Source: Gammaproteobacteria bacterium
GTDB lineage: Bacteria; Gemmatimonadota; Gemmatimonadetes; Longimicrobiales; Gaopeijiaceae
NCBI GenBank assembly: GCA_009843625.1
Contig: VYDD01000389.1
Coordinates: forward strand, 1 to 9,188
Length of the DNA: 9,188 nt
Direction: 5' to 3'
The notes beneath the pieces are model-generated. The model saw nothing but the letters and a program-made list of their open reading frames with translations, was not told the DNA's origin and did no database searches. Both the position numbers and the translations under genes were made by a program. Positions 1 to 7,437 of the stretch are shown here, piece by piece. Within the stretch, counting starts at the first letter, position 1; every line of letters starts with the position of its first letter.

Positions 1-1344
1 GCCGTACTCGAGCAGCAGCCGCATCGCCTTCTCGTCGGTGCCGTGGGCCGCGCGCCAGAAGGGGGACGCGCCCCACATGTTCACGCTCAACTGGGCGAAA
101 TTGTACTCCAGGTACCAGAGATGGCGGTCCAGCTGCACGTTGGGATCGGCGCCCGCGTCCAGCAGCGCCTCCATCACCTCAAGGTGTGTGGCCTCCTGCT
201 GCTTGAAGGCCTGCTGCTGGGGGTAGCGCGTCTTGGGGGCGTACTGGGTGTTGATGACGGCGAAGAGCGGGGTCGCCCCGGAGAGGTCGGCCAGCCTGGG
301 GTCGGCGCCGCGCTCGAGGAGCTCGAGCATCAGGTCGAAGTGCCCGTTGATGGCCGCGATCAGGAGCGGGCTGTTCCTCTCGCCCCCGCTCACCTGGTTG
401 ACGTCGGCGCCCGCGTCGAGGAGGGCGTGGACCACGTCGCGGAAGCCGTCGCGGCTGGCGTGCAGCAGCGCGGTCAGCCCGCCCTGGTTCCCCACCATTT
501 CGTGGTACGAGAGCGCGTTGGTCTGGAGCAGGGCGAGCTGGTTCTCCGTCATCTCCTGGTCGGTGGCCTTGCCGATGATCTCCTCGGGAGAAAGCGCCTG
601 CACCCGCCACGCCGCCTCCGACGCCGCCTGTACCTGCTGCGGCGTGGGAGCCCACAGGCCCGGGTTGTCGGACTGCGCCCGGAACGACTCGAGCACCTCG
701 TTGCGGGCCGCTCTGGCCGCCCTGTCCACCGCGTAGCGGGTGGGCATGTGCAGCACGTTTTCGGTCAGCGATACGTCCGCGCCGAGCTCGACCAGGGTGT
801 TTACGGCCACCAGCCGGTTGAAGCCGGCCGCGAAGATCAGCGGCGTCTGGCCCCACTGGTGGTCGCGCGCGTCGACCTCCGCCCCGCCGGCCGCCAAGGT
901 CCGGATCGCCTCGCCGCTGCCGGCCTTGGCCGCCAGGTGCATCGGGGTTACCCCGGTGCGCGAGGTCGCCACCGCCGGATCGGCCCCGGCTTCCACCAGT
1001 TGCCCGATCACTTCGGCGTGCCCGCCGCGGGCCGCCATGTGCATCGGGGTGTAGGCGTCGTTGCGGGTCAGCGGAGCCAGGTTGGCACCCGCGTAGATCA
1101 GCACGCGGGCCACGGCGGCGTCCCCGTTGTCGGCGGCCCAGTGCAGCGCGGTCAGGCCGTCGCTCTGGGGGGCGTTCACGTCGGCGCCGCTCCTGAGCAG
1201 CTCCCTCACCTCGTCCAGGTCTCCGCGCATGGCCGCGTCGGCCACGGGCGAGTCGGGGGGAGTCGCAGCGGTCGCGACCAGCAGCACGAGCAGCGCCGCA
1301 ACCACGTCAAGGCGGGGGCGCGCACTTCTTCTTCCGTCCTTCAT
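1..1344 (-). CDS. Exported ankyrin-repeat protein, C-terminus cut by window edge
   Basis: Reading leftward from an ATG at 1344 the frame stays open for 448 codons to base 1, with no stop, so the gene continues outside. Residues 1-28 form a Sec signal peptide: a basic start (MKDGRRSARPR) and a hydrophobic core (VVAALLVLLVATAAT). About nine ankyrin repeats follow: near 33-61, 63-95, 96-128, 129-163, 164-195, 287-320, 325-352, 355-405 and 424 to the edge. They show the family hallmarks TALHWAAD, TPMHMAARGG, TPMHLAAK and repeated LL-x-x-GAD-(V/P)-N. Repeats 5 and 6 are separated by about 90 residues without ankyrin pattern, and repeat 8 carries an insert of about 20 residues. Ankyrin repeats are protein-binding scaffolds; the signal peptide places this one outside the cytoplasm. 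It lies 60 bases after DUF1552 with its own GGAGG (1349-1353), so the two are probably co-transcribed. The binding partner is unknown. Confidence 0.93.
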   Translation of the reverse strand, partial: MKDGRRSARPRLDVVAALLVLLVATAATPPDSPVADAAMRGDLDEVRELLRSGADVNAPQSDGLTALHWAADNGDAAVARVLIYAGANLAPLTRNDAYTPMHMAARGGHAEVIGQLVEAGADPAVATSRTGVTPMHLAAKAGSGEAIRTLAAGGAEVDARDHQWGQTPLIFAAGFNRLVAVNTLVELGADVSLTENVLHMPTRYAVDRAARAARNEVLESFRAQSDNPGLWAPTPQQVQAASEAAWRVQALSPEEIIGKATDQEMTENQLALLQTNALSYHEMVGNQGGLTALLHASRDGFRDVVHALLDAGADVNQVSGGERNSPLLIAAINGHFDLMLELLERGADPRLADLSGATPLFAVINTQYAPKTRYPQQQAFKQQEATHLEVMEALLDAGADPNVQLDRHLWYLEYNFAQLSVNMWGASPFWRAAHGTDEKAMRLLLEYG

Positions 1345-1404
1345 CTCGCCTCCGGCTATTTCCTGGATGCGGCCCCCCGCGGGCGAAGGGCCGATCCGAG
1401 TTCG

Positions 1405-2829
1405 TCAGCTGCCGCTGGCCTGCTCCACCATCGAGGTCGGCATGGACAGGGCGAATTCCCCGGTGCTGTTGCCGAAGCCGTCCATGTCGTCGAGGCCGAG
1501 CGCGTGCAGCAGGGTGAGCATTGCGTTGGCCAGCGGGGTTCCGTCCGGCGCCTTCAGGTGCAGGCCACCCTCCAGCCGTCCATTGGCCCCGCCCAGCGCG
1601 ATGAAGGGCACCCGCTTGTGGTTGTGCAGGTTGGGGTCGCCCATCGCCGATCCGTAGAGGATCATGCTCTTGTCGAGCAGGTTCGAGTCGCCCTCCTCGA
1701 TGCCCTTCAGCTTCTCCAGGAAGTAGGGAAGCGTACTCACGTGGTAGCGGTTGATGAGGTTGAACTCCGACACCGCCTCCGGGTTGCCACCGTGGTGCGA
1801 GGCAGGGTGGAAGGGCTTGTCGGTGCCGCTCTCGGGGAAGACCCGCGCCGAGGAGTCGCGCCCCATCTTGAAGGAGAAGACGCGCGTCATGTCGGACTGG
1901 AAAGCGAGCGCCTGCACGTCCCACATCTGCTCGACGTGCTCGCGGAAGGAATCCGGCACCCCGGCCGGGGCCTCGGGCAGTTCCCGCGCCTCGCCGCTCC
2001 GGTTCTGCGCCTCGGTCATCTCGATGCGCCGCTCGAGCTCGCGGATGTTGTCCATGTAGCGGTCGAGGCGGGCCCGGTCCTCCAGCCCCAGTTCCGTCTT
2101 GAGGCGCGCGGCCCGTGCGGCCACCCAGTCCAGGATGCTCCGGTTCTCACGCCGGCGCGCCACGCGATCCTCCGGGGTGCTGCCGGCTCCGAAGAGCTGG
2201 TCGAAGGCCACCCGCGGATCGCGGATGACGGGGAGCGGCTCGGTGGGGGAGGCCCAGCTGATCGAGTCGGTGTACACGCAGGTGTAGCCGTACGCGCAGC
2301 CGCCCGACTGGTCCACGTTCTCGATGCAGAGCTGCATCGACGGAATCGGGGTGTCCTGGCCGAAGCGCTGGGCGTACAGCTGGTCCATCGACGTGCCGAT
2401 GTACACGTCCGAGCCCTCGGTCTGCCTCGGGTGCGCCTGGGTCAGGTAGACGGCGCTGGTGCGGAAGTGGTCGCCCCCGATCTCCTTGGGCTGGAACGCT
2501 TCCGCCATCTGGCAGTCCGTGTTCGACACGATGGTGAGGTAGTCGCGGTACGGCTCGAGGGAACTCAGGGCGCTGGTGCTCAGGTCGAAGTTCCGGCCGA
2601 TCTGCGCCGGCGACCACAGGTGCTGGGTCGCGCCCCAGTCGTTGGAGCCCGCCGCGCCGTGCACCATCTCGATGCCGACCAGACGCGTCTTGTCGACCGC
2701 GGCCTGTACTTCCCGCCAGCGGCCACCCGCGGGAATCATGGCGTCCAGAAGCGGCAGTCCCACCGCCACGCCTGCGGCTCCGCGCAGGAATGTCCGTCGC
2801 GGGATGTGCTTGCCCGTGATGAAGTTCAT
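1405..2829 (-). CDS. DUF1552 family protein with Tat signal
   Basis: A complete 474-residue protein. The start at 2829 is supported by GGAGGG seven bases upstream (2837-2842) and by a twin-arginine signal right at the N-terminus: IPRRTFLRG at 9-17, then a hydrophobic stretch ending near residue 35. This implies export of a folded protein to the periplasm. The body matches what I know of DUF1552: a conserved helical segment with many charged residues (about 240-275, LDRYMDNIRELERRIEM), the FHPASHHGGNP histidine motif (340-350), and LLDKSMILYGSAMGDPNLHNH (384-404, key residues D386, S393, D398, H402, H404) followed by a Gly-rich loop GGANG. DUF1552 is related to DUF1501 and, more distantly, to the alkaline-phosphatase-like fold, but no reaction is established. 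In other genomes it usually sits beside DUF1592/DUF1588-type proteins; here the upstream neighbour is SusD and the downstream one is the ankyrin protein. Family call strong, function unknown. Confidence 0.93.
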   Translation of the reverse strand: MNFITGKHIPRRTFLRGAAGVAVGLPLLDAMIPAGGRWREVQAAVDKTRLVGIEMVHGAAGSNDWGATQHLWSPAQIGRNFDLSTSALSSLEPYRDYLTIVSNTDCQMAEAFQPKEIGGDHFRTSAVYLTQAHPRQTEGSDVYIGTSMDQLYAQRFGQDTPIPSMQLCIENVDQSGGCAYGYTCVYTDSISWASPTEPLPVIRDPRVAFDQLFGAGSTPEDRVARRRENRSILDWVAARAARLKTELGLEDRARLDRYMDNIRELERRIEMTEAQNRSGEARELPEAPAGVPDSFREHVEQMWDVQALAFQSDMTRVFSFKMGRDSSARVFPESGTDKPFHPASHHGGNPEAVSEFNLINRYHVSTLPYFLEKLKGIEEGDSNLLDKSMILYGSAMGDPNLHNHKRVPFIALGGANGRLEGGLHLKAPDGTPLANAMLTLLHALGLDDMDGFGNSTGEFALSMPTSMVEQASGS

Positions 2830-2870
2830 CGTCCAGCCCTCCAGAGGGAGTCAGTCCATGCCAACCATGC

Positions 2871-2876
2871 ATAATA
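2871..2876 (-). promoter_or_regulatory. Candidate -10 element for the DUF1552-ankyrin unit
   Basis: On the minus strand the sequence reads TATTAT, five of six matches to the sigma-70 -10 consensus, in a small AT-rich patch inside otherwise GC-rich DNA. It lies 41 bases upstream of the DUF1552 ATG, which would give a short leader of about 35 bases. The -35 position 17 bases further upstream (TGGTGC, 2894-2899) matches poorly and falls inside the neighbouring stem-loop. This is a weak prediction. The alternative is that DUF1552 is simply read through from susD. Confidence 0.3.
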
Positions 2877-2885
2877 ACCAGCGCT

Positions 2886-2912
2886 GGCCCCCGGCACCAT
2901 CAGCCGGGAGCC
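2886..2912 (-). other. Stem-loop between susD-like and DUF1552 genes
   Basis: CCCGGC (2890-2895) pairs with GCCGGG (2903-2908) across a 7-base loop. After one mismatch (2889 with 2909) the stem extends by three more pairs (2886-2888 with 2910-2912). It sits in the 191-bp gap after the susD stop and before the DUF1552 start. No run of U follows on the minus strand, so it is not a classical intrinsic terminator. It could reduce read-through, protect the 3' end of the susCD message, or be chance in GC-rich DNA. Confidence 0.45.
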
Positions 2913-3020
2913 GCGCCGCGGTGCTCTCATTCGAGCCCCACCCTGGTCCTCCGCGTGCCGTCGCCGGCGTACGGGGAGCGGTCCTTCCTCATTGACATCC
3001 GAGTCGTTCTCCGCGTTCGC

Positions 3021-4343
3021 TCACCCGCCCAGGTTCGGGTTGCGGTTCACCTCGTTCTCGGCGATGGGGAAGCAGGTCGCCGTCGGGGCTTCCGCGAAGA
3101 GGGGAGACAGCTCCTCCCACGGCGGGAAGGGAGCCTCGCCCGGTGAACCGTCCGCAGCCCACCGGCGCAGGTCGACCAGACGGCGGCCCTCGAGCAGCCC
3201 CTCGATCATGCGTTCGGTCTTCAGCGCCGTCCACGCCGCCTCCAGGCTCATGGCGTCCCAGGGCGCCAGCGGCTCCCCGGTGTTGTCGCTGATGTACATC
3301 GAGCGCACCTGGTTGATGAGTTCCATGCCCCCCGCGTAGTTGCCGTCGCGCAGCATTCCCTCAGCCCGGTACAGAAGCATCTCCGTCCCGGTGCCGAGGT
3401 GGATCGGAGTCTCCGGATCCAGCCAGGTGAAGTTGCTCCACGGCACCTGGCCGAAGCCCTGCAACGAAGCGTTGGCGAAGGGCTGGTCGGGGATCCTGTG
3501 CCACGCCACCCGGGGATCCCCGGATTCCGCGTAATACCCGGTGCCGGGGATGGTCACGGGAAGATCGCTGGCCTCGAGCGGCAGCAGCGAGCGGATATTG
3601 GACGGGGCCTGTTCACCGAAGAAGGTGAAAAGGAGCGTGAACTGCCGGTAGGGCTCGTCGGCGTTGGCCCATCCGACCCTGCTGCGCGTGTTGAAGAAAT
3701 TCGGATCCGGTTGCACCGCGAACACGAAGTCGGGAGGTACCTGGGCGGCATCGCTCAGGGCGCCTCCCCAGTCGCCCTTGGCCACCCGGACCTGCGCGCG
3801 CCCTGCGTAAGCCGCGTTGCTCTGCGTGGAATTGGCGGCCGCACCCAGTGCCGACGTGAAGTGCTGCTCCGCGTTGTCGAGAGCCGCGCTGGGGGGCTGG
3901 GGTGCGCCTGCGGCCTCCAGCCACTGGCACCAGTTCTCGCCCAGAATACGGTAGGTGTAGCCGGCCCAGATGTGCGCCTGGGCCAGGTTTTCACCCGTCA
4001 CACCCCTCTCCAGCGCGCTCTTCGCGATGAAGAGCGCCTGCTGCACGTTGTTCCAGTCTCCGTTCACGTCCTCGGGCGGGAGCGAGCCTCCCTGAATGCG
4101 CGGGCTGTGGGAGTTGGTATCGCCCCCGGGGAAGAGCACGCGCGTGATGATGGAGTTGGTGTAGAAGACGAAGTTCGCGGTCTCGAGCACCATGCGCTCG
4201 GCCCCGCGAACCAGCGCCGCGTGCGAGGTTTCGTCGTCGAGGAACTTGTCCTGCACCGGGCCGGGATTGGTCACTTCGCAAGCGCCCGCGAACGCCACCA
4301 GGAGGAGGGCGCCAGCCGTCAGTCGTCTGTTGGTCGTGGTCAT
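3021..4343 (-). CDS. SusD/RagB-like outer-membrane nutrient-binding lipoprotein
   Basis: A complete 440-residue protein. SusD-family lipoproteins sit on the cell surface, cap the SusC barrel and capture the ligand (sugars, peptides or other polymers). The N-terminus has a short basic region, a hydrophobic core and Cys22 as the likely lipidation site (AFAGAC, a slightly loose lipobox), followed by EVTNPGPV, an opening I associate with this family in Gemmatimonadota. C-terminal SusD signatures are clear: EMLLYRAEGMLRDGNYAGGM (321-340), KTERMIEGLLEGRRLVDLRRW (375-395, key residues E377, E382, G386, R387, D391, R393, R394) and CFPIAENEVNRNPNL (424-438). At 440 residues it is shorter than the 500-600 usual in Bacteroidetes. 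It follows the SusC gene by 13 bases, so the two should be translated together. The substrate cannot be told from the sequence. Confidence 0.94.
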   Translation of the reverse strand: MTTTNRRLTAGALLLVAFAGACEVTNPGPVQDKFLDDETSHAALVRGAERMVLETANFVFYTNSIITRVLFPGGDTNSHSPRIQGGSLPPEDVNGDWNNVQQALFIAKSALERGVTGENLAQAHIWAGYTYRILGENWCQWLEAAGAPQPPSAALDNAEQHFTSALGAAANSTQSNAAYAGRAQVRVAKGDWGGALSDAAQVPPDFVFAVQPDPNFFNTRSRVGWANADEPYRQFTLLFTFFGEQAPSNIRSLLPLEASDLPVTIPGTGYYAESGDPRVAWHRIPDQPFANASLQGFGQVPWSNFTWLDPETPIHLGTGTEMLLYRAEGMLRDGNYAGGMELINQVRSMYISDNTGEPLAPWDAMSLEAAWTALKTERMIEGLLEGRRLVDLRRWAADGSPGEAPFPPWEELSPLFAEAPTATCFPIAENEVNRNPNLGG

Positions 4344-4349
4344 CGTCCG

Positions 4350-4357
4350 CCCTCCTC
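4350..4357 (-). promoter_or_regulatory. susD-like ribosome binding site touching the susC-like stop
   Basis: On the minus strand GAGGAGGG ends six bases before the susD-like ATG at 4343, and its first G is the last base of the upstream TAG stop (4359-4357). Ribosomes finishing the receptor gene therefore end directly on the next Shine-Dalgarno. This arrangement favours translational coupling and balanced production of the two subunits. Confidence 0.75.
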
Positions 4358-7221
4358 TAGAACTGGATCCGGAGCGAGGCCCGGAAGCTGATGGGAGTCG
4401 GGTTGCGGGCCGCGATGGCCTGCCCGAGGTCCACTCCTCCCTGGTTGCCGCGCATCTCGGGATCGAGATAGGGCATCCTCTTCCAGGTATAGGAGTTGTT
4501 GAGCGCGAGCGTCAGCAGCGCGCTGCTGATGCGGTCCGGGAACGCGAAGTCCACCGGCACCTGGGCGCTCAGGCTGCGCAGCCGGAAGAAGTCGGCGTCC
4601 CAGGTGAGGTAGCCGGAGTCGATCAGACTCGGCGTGCAGCGGGCCCGCCAGAGCGCAGGGGTGCTGTCCAGGAGCGTGATGTTGGTGTTGTTGGCCTTGT
4701 CCTCGTAGTAGGGCCAGCAGAGGGGCATCTTGCCGCCGCGGCTGATGCCGCCCGGGTGCACGTTGGAGTCGCGCAGGAAGTGGCCGCCCTTGAACTCGCC
4801 GGCCGCCGAGATGTAAATCCCGCCCGGGAGACGCAGGCTCGTGCTGGGACCGATGTTGTGGGTCGGGAAGTTGGGGCCGTAGATGTGGTTCCGCTCGCGG
4901 ATCGGGTCCGCGATCTCGTCGGGATTGGAGATGTAGTCGTCACGCACCACCGGAACCGGCTCCCCCTCGATGATCCAGGTTCCCTGGCTGGCATGGAACG
5001 CCTGCGCGCCGCCCAGGTCGAGCACTTCGGATTTGTTGGTGGAGATGTTGAGTCCGAGGTTCAACTCGTAGTTGGCGCTCCGGTAGGGCGTGGTGTTGAT
5101 CGACACCTCGAAGCCCTCGTTCTTCAACTCCCCGATGTTCTGAAGCTGGCTCGACTGGAAGCCGTTGGACGGGATCTGCAGCACCGCGAAGAGCGCATCG
5201 GTGGTCCGCTGGTAATAGTAGGTGAAGTCGATCGCCACCCGATCGTCGACGAAGGAGGCGTCGAACCCCCCTTCCAGCTCGGTGGTGACCTCGGGACCCA
5301 GATCCGGATTGCCCAGGTTCTGGGGCAGGAAGGCGGGCCGGTCGTTCAGGCCCGCGGCCTCCCAGGTGCGCACCGCATCGAACGCGCCCGGCGCGCGTCC
5401 CGACCTCCCCCAGGCGGCGCGCAGCTTCAGCGAGCCCATCCCGGGATTCCAGAATTCCTCGTCGGAGAGGACCCAGGAGGCGCTGACCTTCGGATAGACC
5501 TGCAGGCCGAAGCCCTCGCCAAAGGCGCTGTTGCCGTCGACGCGGACGCCGCCGGTGATGAAGTACTTGTTGTTGATGTCGAAGACGTTCTGGAAGAAGA
5601 AGCCAGCGTTCCAGACCTTCTGCCGCGGCTCAAATCCCTGAGTCTCGGCGGCGGAGTTGACCGTGGGCTCCTCGGCGCCCGGGAAGCCCTCGCCCCAGGC
5701 CTCGACGGTGTGTTCATCGTCGCCAACCGCCTGGCCGCCCCAGGAGAAGTTGGAGCGGATCCCGTCCATCAGGTTGAAGCTGTAGGTGCCGACGTAGTCG
5801 AAGGTGATGAGGCGGTTCTGCCAGTGGTGGTTGAGCAGCGCGCCCCGGGGACGGAAGCGGAAGCCGAAGGGGCGCAGGTTGCGCGAGTCCTGCTGCAGCC
5901 AGTCGTACCCCAGGGTGAAACGATTGGTAAGATCCGCTATCGGCGTGTAGGTGAAGGTGCCGCCCGTGGTGAAGCGGTCGATGGTATGGCGGATATCGAA
6001 AGCGAGCACGCTGGCCGCGATCACATCGGGAGAGTCGTCGGTGAAGTAGTTGGCCTTGCCCCGGTACACGTTGTGCCCCAGCCCCTGCGCGTTGCTCTGG
6101 GAGAGCTGCTGGGCGGACTCGGTGGAGTACGATGTGTTCCACTGGATCTGGAAGTTGGGAAGCGGCGTGAAGGTGAAGTTTCCGCGCGTGATCCACTCGC
6201 TGCTGAACTCGTTGGGCAGGTAACCCTCCTGGTCGGAGAAGGAACCCGAGACGAAGTACTGCAGGTTCTCCAGCCCGCCGCGCACCGATGTCATGTAGTG
6301 CTGGTTGTGGCCCGTCTTGAGAAAGGGCTCCATGCGCAGGTAGGGGAAGGGGGAGTCCGGATAGTTGCCGAACTTGCGGCTCCATACCGCGCCCTGCTGG
6401 CTCTCCATCGTCCATTGGGGCGCCCCCACGGATCCGCGCTTGGTGAAGATCTGGATGACGCCGGCGGACGCCTCGGTGCCGTACAGCGTGGTTGCCGCCG
6501 ACCCCTTGATGATCTCGATGCGCTCGATGTCGTTGGGGTTGATCGAGTTGAGCGGCGTCTTCGAGGTGTTGGACCCGCGGATGCCGCGGTGGTCCGGGGC
6601 CGCCACGTGGGCCAGCGGCTCGCTGCGCATGCGTACCCCGTCGATGTAGATGATGGGGTTGTTGCTCATCGAGACGCTCGAGTTGCCCCGCAGGCGGATC
6701 GCGGGAGCCACACCCAGCTCTCCGCCGGTGGCGCTCAGGTCGAGGCCGGGAGCCGCGCCCTGGAGCAGATCCACCATCTGCACCGGCTTGTCGGGCAGCT
6801 CGGTCACGTTGATCTGCGCGATCGAGTTGCCGATCTCGCGCCGGCGGGCTGCGCCGGCGGTACCGGTGACCACGATCTCGTCGAGACCGAGGGCGAGTTC
6901 CTCGAGCACGAAGTCGGCGGTGACGGTCTCACCCGCGCCCACCGTCACCTCCTGCTCGGCGGAGCCGAGGCCGATGCGCTCGGCGCGCACCAGGTAGGTT
7001 CCCGGCGGAACATTGATGATGAGGTAGCGCCCGTTGGCACGGGAAAGCCCGCCGAGCGCCTGATCCGGAAGGTAGACCTGCGCCTCCGAGACGGGTCCGC
7101 CGGAACTCGATTCCGTTACGACCCCGGTAATGCGGCCGTTCTCCTGCGCCTCGAGCGGAGGCGCGAGGAAGAGAGCCAGCACACCCGCAGCCAGCAGCGT
7201 GGTTCGCCAGGGTGATTGCAT
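4357..7221 (-). CDS. SusC/RagA-like TonB-dependent outer-membrane receptor
   Basis: A 954-residue protein from the ATG at 7221. It imports a ligand across the outer membrane using TonB energy, in complex with the SusD protein encoded just after it. Residues 1-25 are a Sec signal peptide (core LLAAGVLALFLA, cleavage after LEA). Residues 28-108 are a carboxypeptidase-regulatory-like domain (ITGVVTESSSGGPV, PPGTYLVRAERIG). DEIVVTGTA at 114-122 is the TonB-box region. Residues 125-262 are the plug, with IRLRGNSS, NNPIIYIDG, NDIERIEIIKGSAATTLYG and AGVIQIFTKRG. The rest is barrel, ending in the expected terminal Phe (RIQF). The start at 7221 has AGGAGG nine bases upstream. A second in-frame ATG at 7263 also has GGAGG eight bases upstream and would add 14 residues. 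A TTG at 7437 would add 72 residues of non-signal sequence and is rejected. Confidence 0.95.
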   Translation of the reverse strand: MQSPWRTTLLAAGVLALFLAPPLEAQENGRITGVVTESSSGGPVSEAQVYLPDQALGGLSRANGRYLIINVPPGTYLVRAERIGLGSAEQEVTVGAGETVTADFVLEELALGLDEIVVTGTAGAARRREIGNSIAQINVTELPDKPVQMVDLLQGAAPGLDLSATGGELGVAPAIRLRGNSSVSMSNNPIIYIDGVRMRSEPLAHVAAPDHRGIRGSNTSKTPLNSINPNDIERIEIIKGSAATTLYGTEASAGVIQIFTKRGSVGAPQWTMESQQGAVWSRKFGNYPDSPFPYLRMEPFLKTGHNQHYMTSVRGGLENLQYFVSGSFSDQEGYLPNEFSSEWITRGNFTFTPLPNFQIQWNTSYSTESAQQLSQSNAQGLGHNVYRGKANYFTDDSPDVIAASVLAFDIRHTIDRFTTGGTFTYTPIADLTNRFTLGYDWLQQDSRNLRPFGFRFRPRGALLNHHWQNRLITFDYVGTYSFNLMDGIRSNFSWGGQAVGDDEHTVEAWGEGFPGAEEPTVNSAAETQGFEPRQKVWNAGFFFQNVFDINNKYFITGGVRVDGNSAFGEGFGLQVYPKVSASWVLSDEEFWNPGMGSLKLRAAWGRSGRAPGAFDAVRTWEAAGLNDRPAFLPQNLGNPDLGPEVTTELEGGFDASFVDDRVAIDFTYYYQRTTDALFAVLQIPSNGFQSSQLQNIGELKNEGFEVSINTTPYRSANYELNLGLNISTNKSEVLDLGGAQAFHASQGTWIIEGEPVPVVRDDYISNPDEIADPIRERNHIYGPNFPTHNIGPSTSLRLPGGIYISAAGEFKGGHFLRDSNVHPGGISRGGKMPLCWPYYEDKANNTNITLLDSTPALWRARCTPSLIDSGYLTWDADFFRLRSLSAQVPVDFAFPDRISSALLTLALNNSYTWKRMPYLDPEMRGNQGGVDLGQAIAARNPTPISFRASLRIQF

Positions 7222-7230
7222 GGTGCGTGT

Positions 7231-7236
7231 CCTCCT
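7231..7236 (-). promoter_or_regulatory. Ribosome binding site fixing the SusC-like start
   Basis: AGGAGG on the minus strand, nine bases before the ATG at 7221. It supports this start over longer in-frame alternatives because translation from here begins directly with a normal Sec signal peptide. A competing GGAGG precedes the ATG at 7263 by eight bases, so a mixed start is possible. Confidence 0.65.
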
Positions 7237-7329
7237 GTGGGGGTTCCGTGGCAGATACTCCATATCGTCATCCTCCGCCGCACGATGATGCTGCTCACCC
7301 GGATGAACTCCGCATGCCCGGGGGGAGCC

Positions 7330-7343
7330 CGCTGGCGCCAGCG
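7330..7343. repeat. Perfect 14-bp palindrome in the receptor leader
   Basis: CGCTGGCGCCAGCG reads identically on both strands. It lies in the 237-bp gap between the cyclophilin stop and the SusC start, about 110 bases upstream of the receptor ATG and downstream of the candidate promoter. It could be a dimeric regulator site or, with no loop, a weak RNA fold. In GC-rich DNA chance is also possible. Confidence 0.5.
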
Positions 7344-7375
7344 CGCCGCTGCATCCTGAATGGAAGCGGGCCGAG

Positions 7376-7393
7376 GTCCCGGCGCACCGGGAC
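7376..7393 (-). other. Stem-loop at the start of the receptor leader
   Basis: GTCCCGG (7376-7382) and CCGGGAC (7387-7393) are perfect inverted repeats around a 4-base loop. If transcription starts near 7402 from the candidate promoter, this hairpin would form within the first tens of bases of the receptor mRNA. It is also 66-83 bases after the cyclophilin stop, but no U-run follows on the minus strand, so it is not a standard terminator. A role in mRNA stability or leader control is inference. Confidence 0.5.
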
Positions 7394-7408
7394 TTCTGCC
7401 CAACGGAC

Positions 7409-7437
7409 AGACTACGGTCCGGGTTTCCGGGTGTCAA
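7409..7437 (-). promoter_or_regulatory. Candidate sigma-70-type promoter for the SusC/SusD operon
   Basis: On the minus strand a perfect -35 TTGACA (7437-7432) is followed by exactly 17 bases and TAGTCT (7414-7409), which matches the -10 consensus at three of six positions. It lies 21 bases past the cyclophilin stop, the expected place for a promoter serving the receptor operon. Transcription would start near 7402, giving a leader of about 180 bases. The -35 and spacing are good; the -10 is weak, and promoter preferences in this lineage are not known to me. Confidence 0.4.

Noticed and set aside
179..856. A minus-strand frame of 225 codons within the ankyrin gene
   Set aside because: It is out of frame with the ankyrin gene and extremely Arg/Pro/Gly-rich. 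The ankyrin frame itself is open from 1344 to base 1.
43..2874. A 943-codon open frame on the plus strand opposite the ankyrin and DUF1552 genes
   Set aside because: It uses the same triplets as the two minus-strand genes, so it stays open simply because TTA, CTA and TCA codons are rare in them. Its translation is Arg/Val/His-rich with no family resemblance, whereas the minus strand gives clear ankyrin and DUF1552 sequences.
2962..2969. CGCCGGCG palindrome after the susD stop as a terminator
   Set aside because: It has no loop and no following U-run, and an 8-bp GC-only palindrome is expected by chance in this composition.
3399..4391. A 330-codon plus-strand frame opposite the SusD gene
   Set aside because: It is a mirror of a well-supported SusD-like gene and has no recognisable domain.
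4192..7215. A 1007-codon open frame on the plus strand opposite the SusC gene
   Set aside because: Same codon-register mirror effect. The product is low-complexity Val/Gly/Arg/Asp-rich sequence, while the minus strand encodes an unmistakable TonB-dependent receptor.
7222..7437. TTG start at 7437 extending the SusC protein by 72 residues
   Set aside because: The TTG coincides with the TTGACA of a candidate -35 element. The added residues do not resemble a signal peptide, and the ATG at 7221 has a good ribosome binding site and signal peptide.
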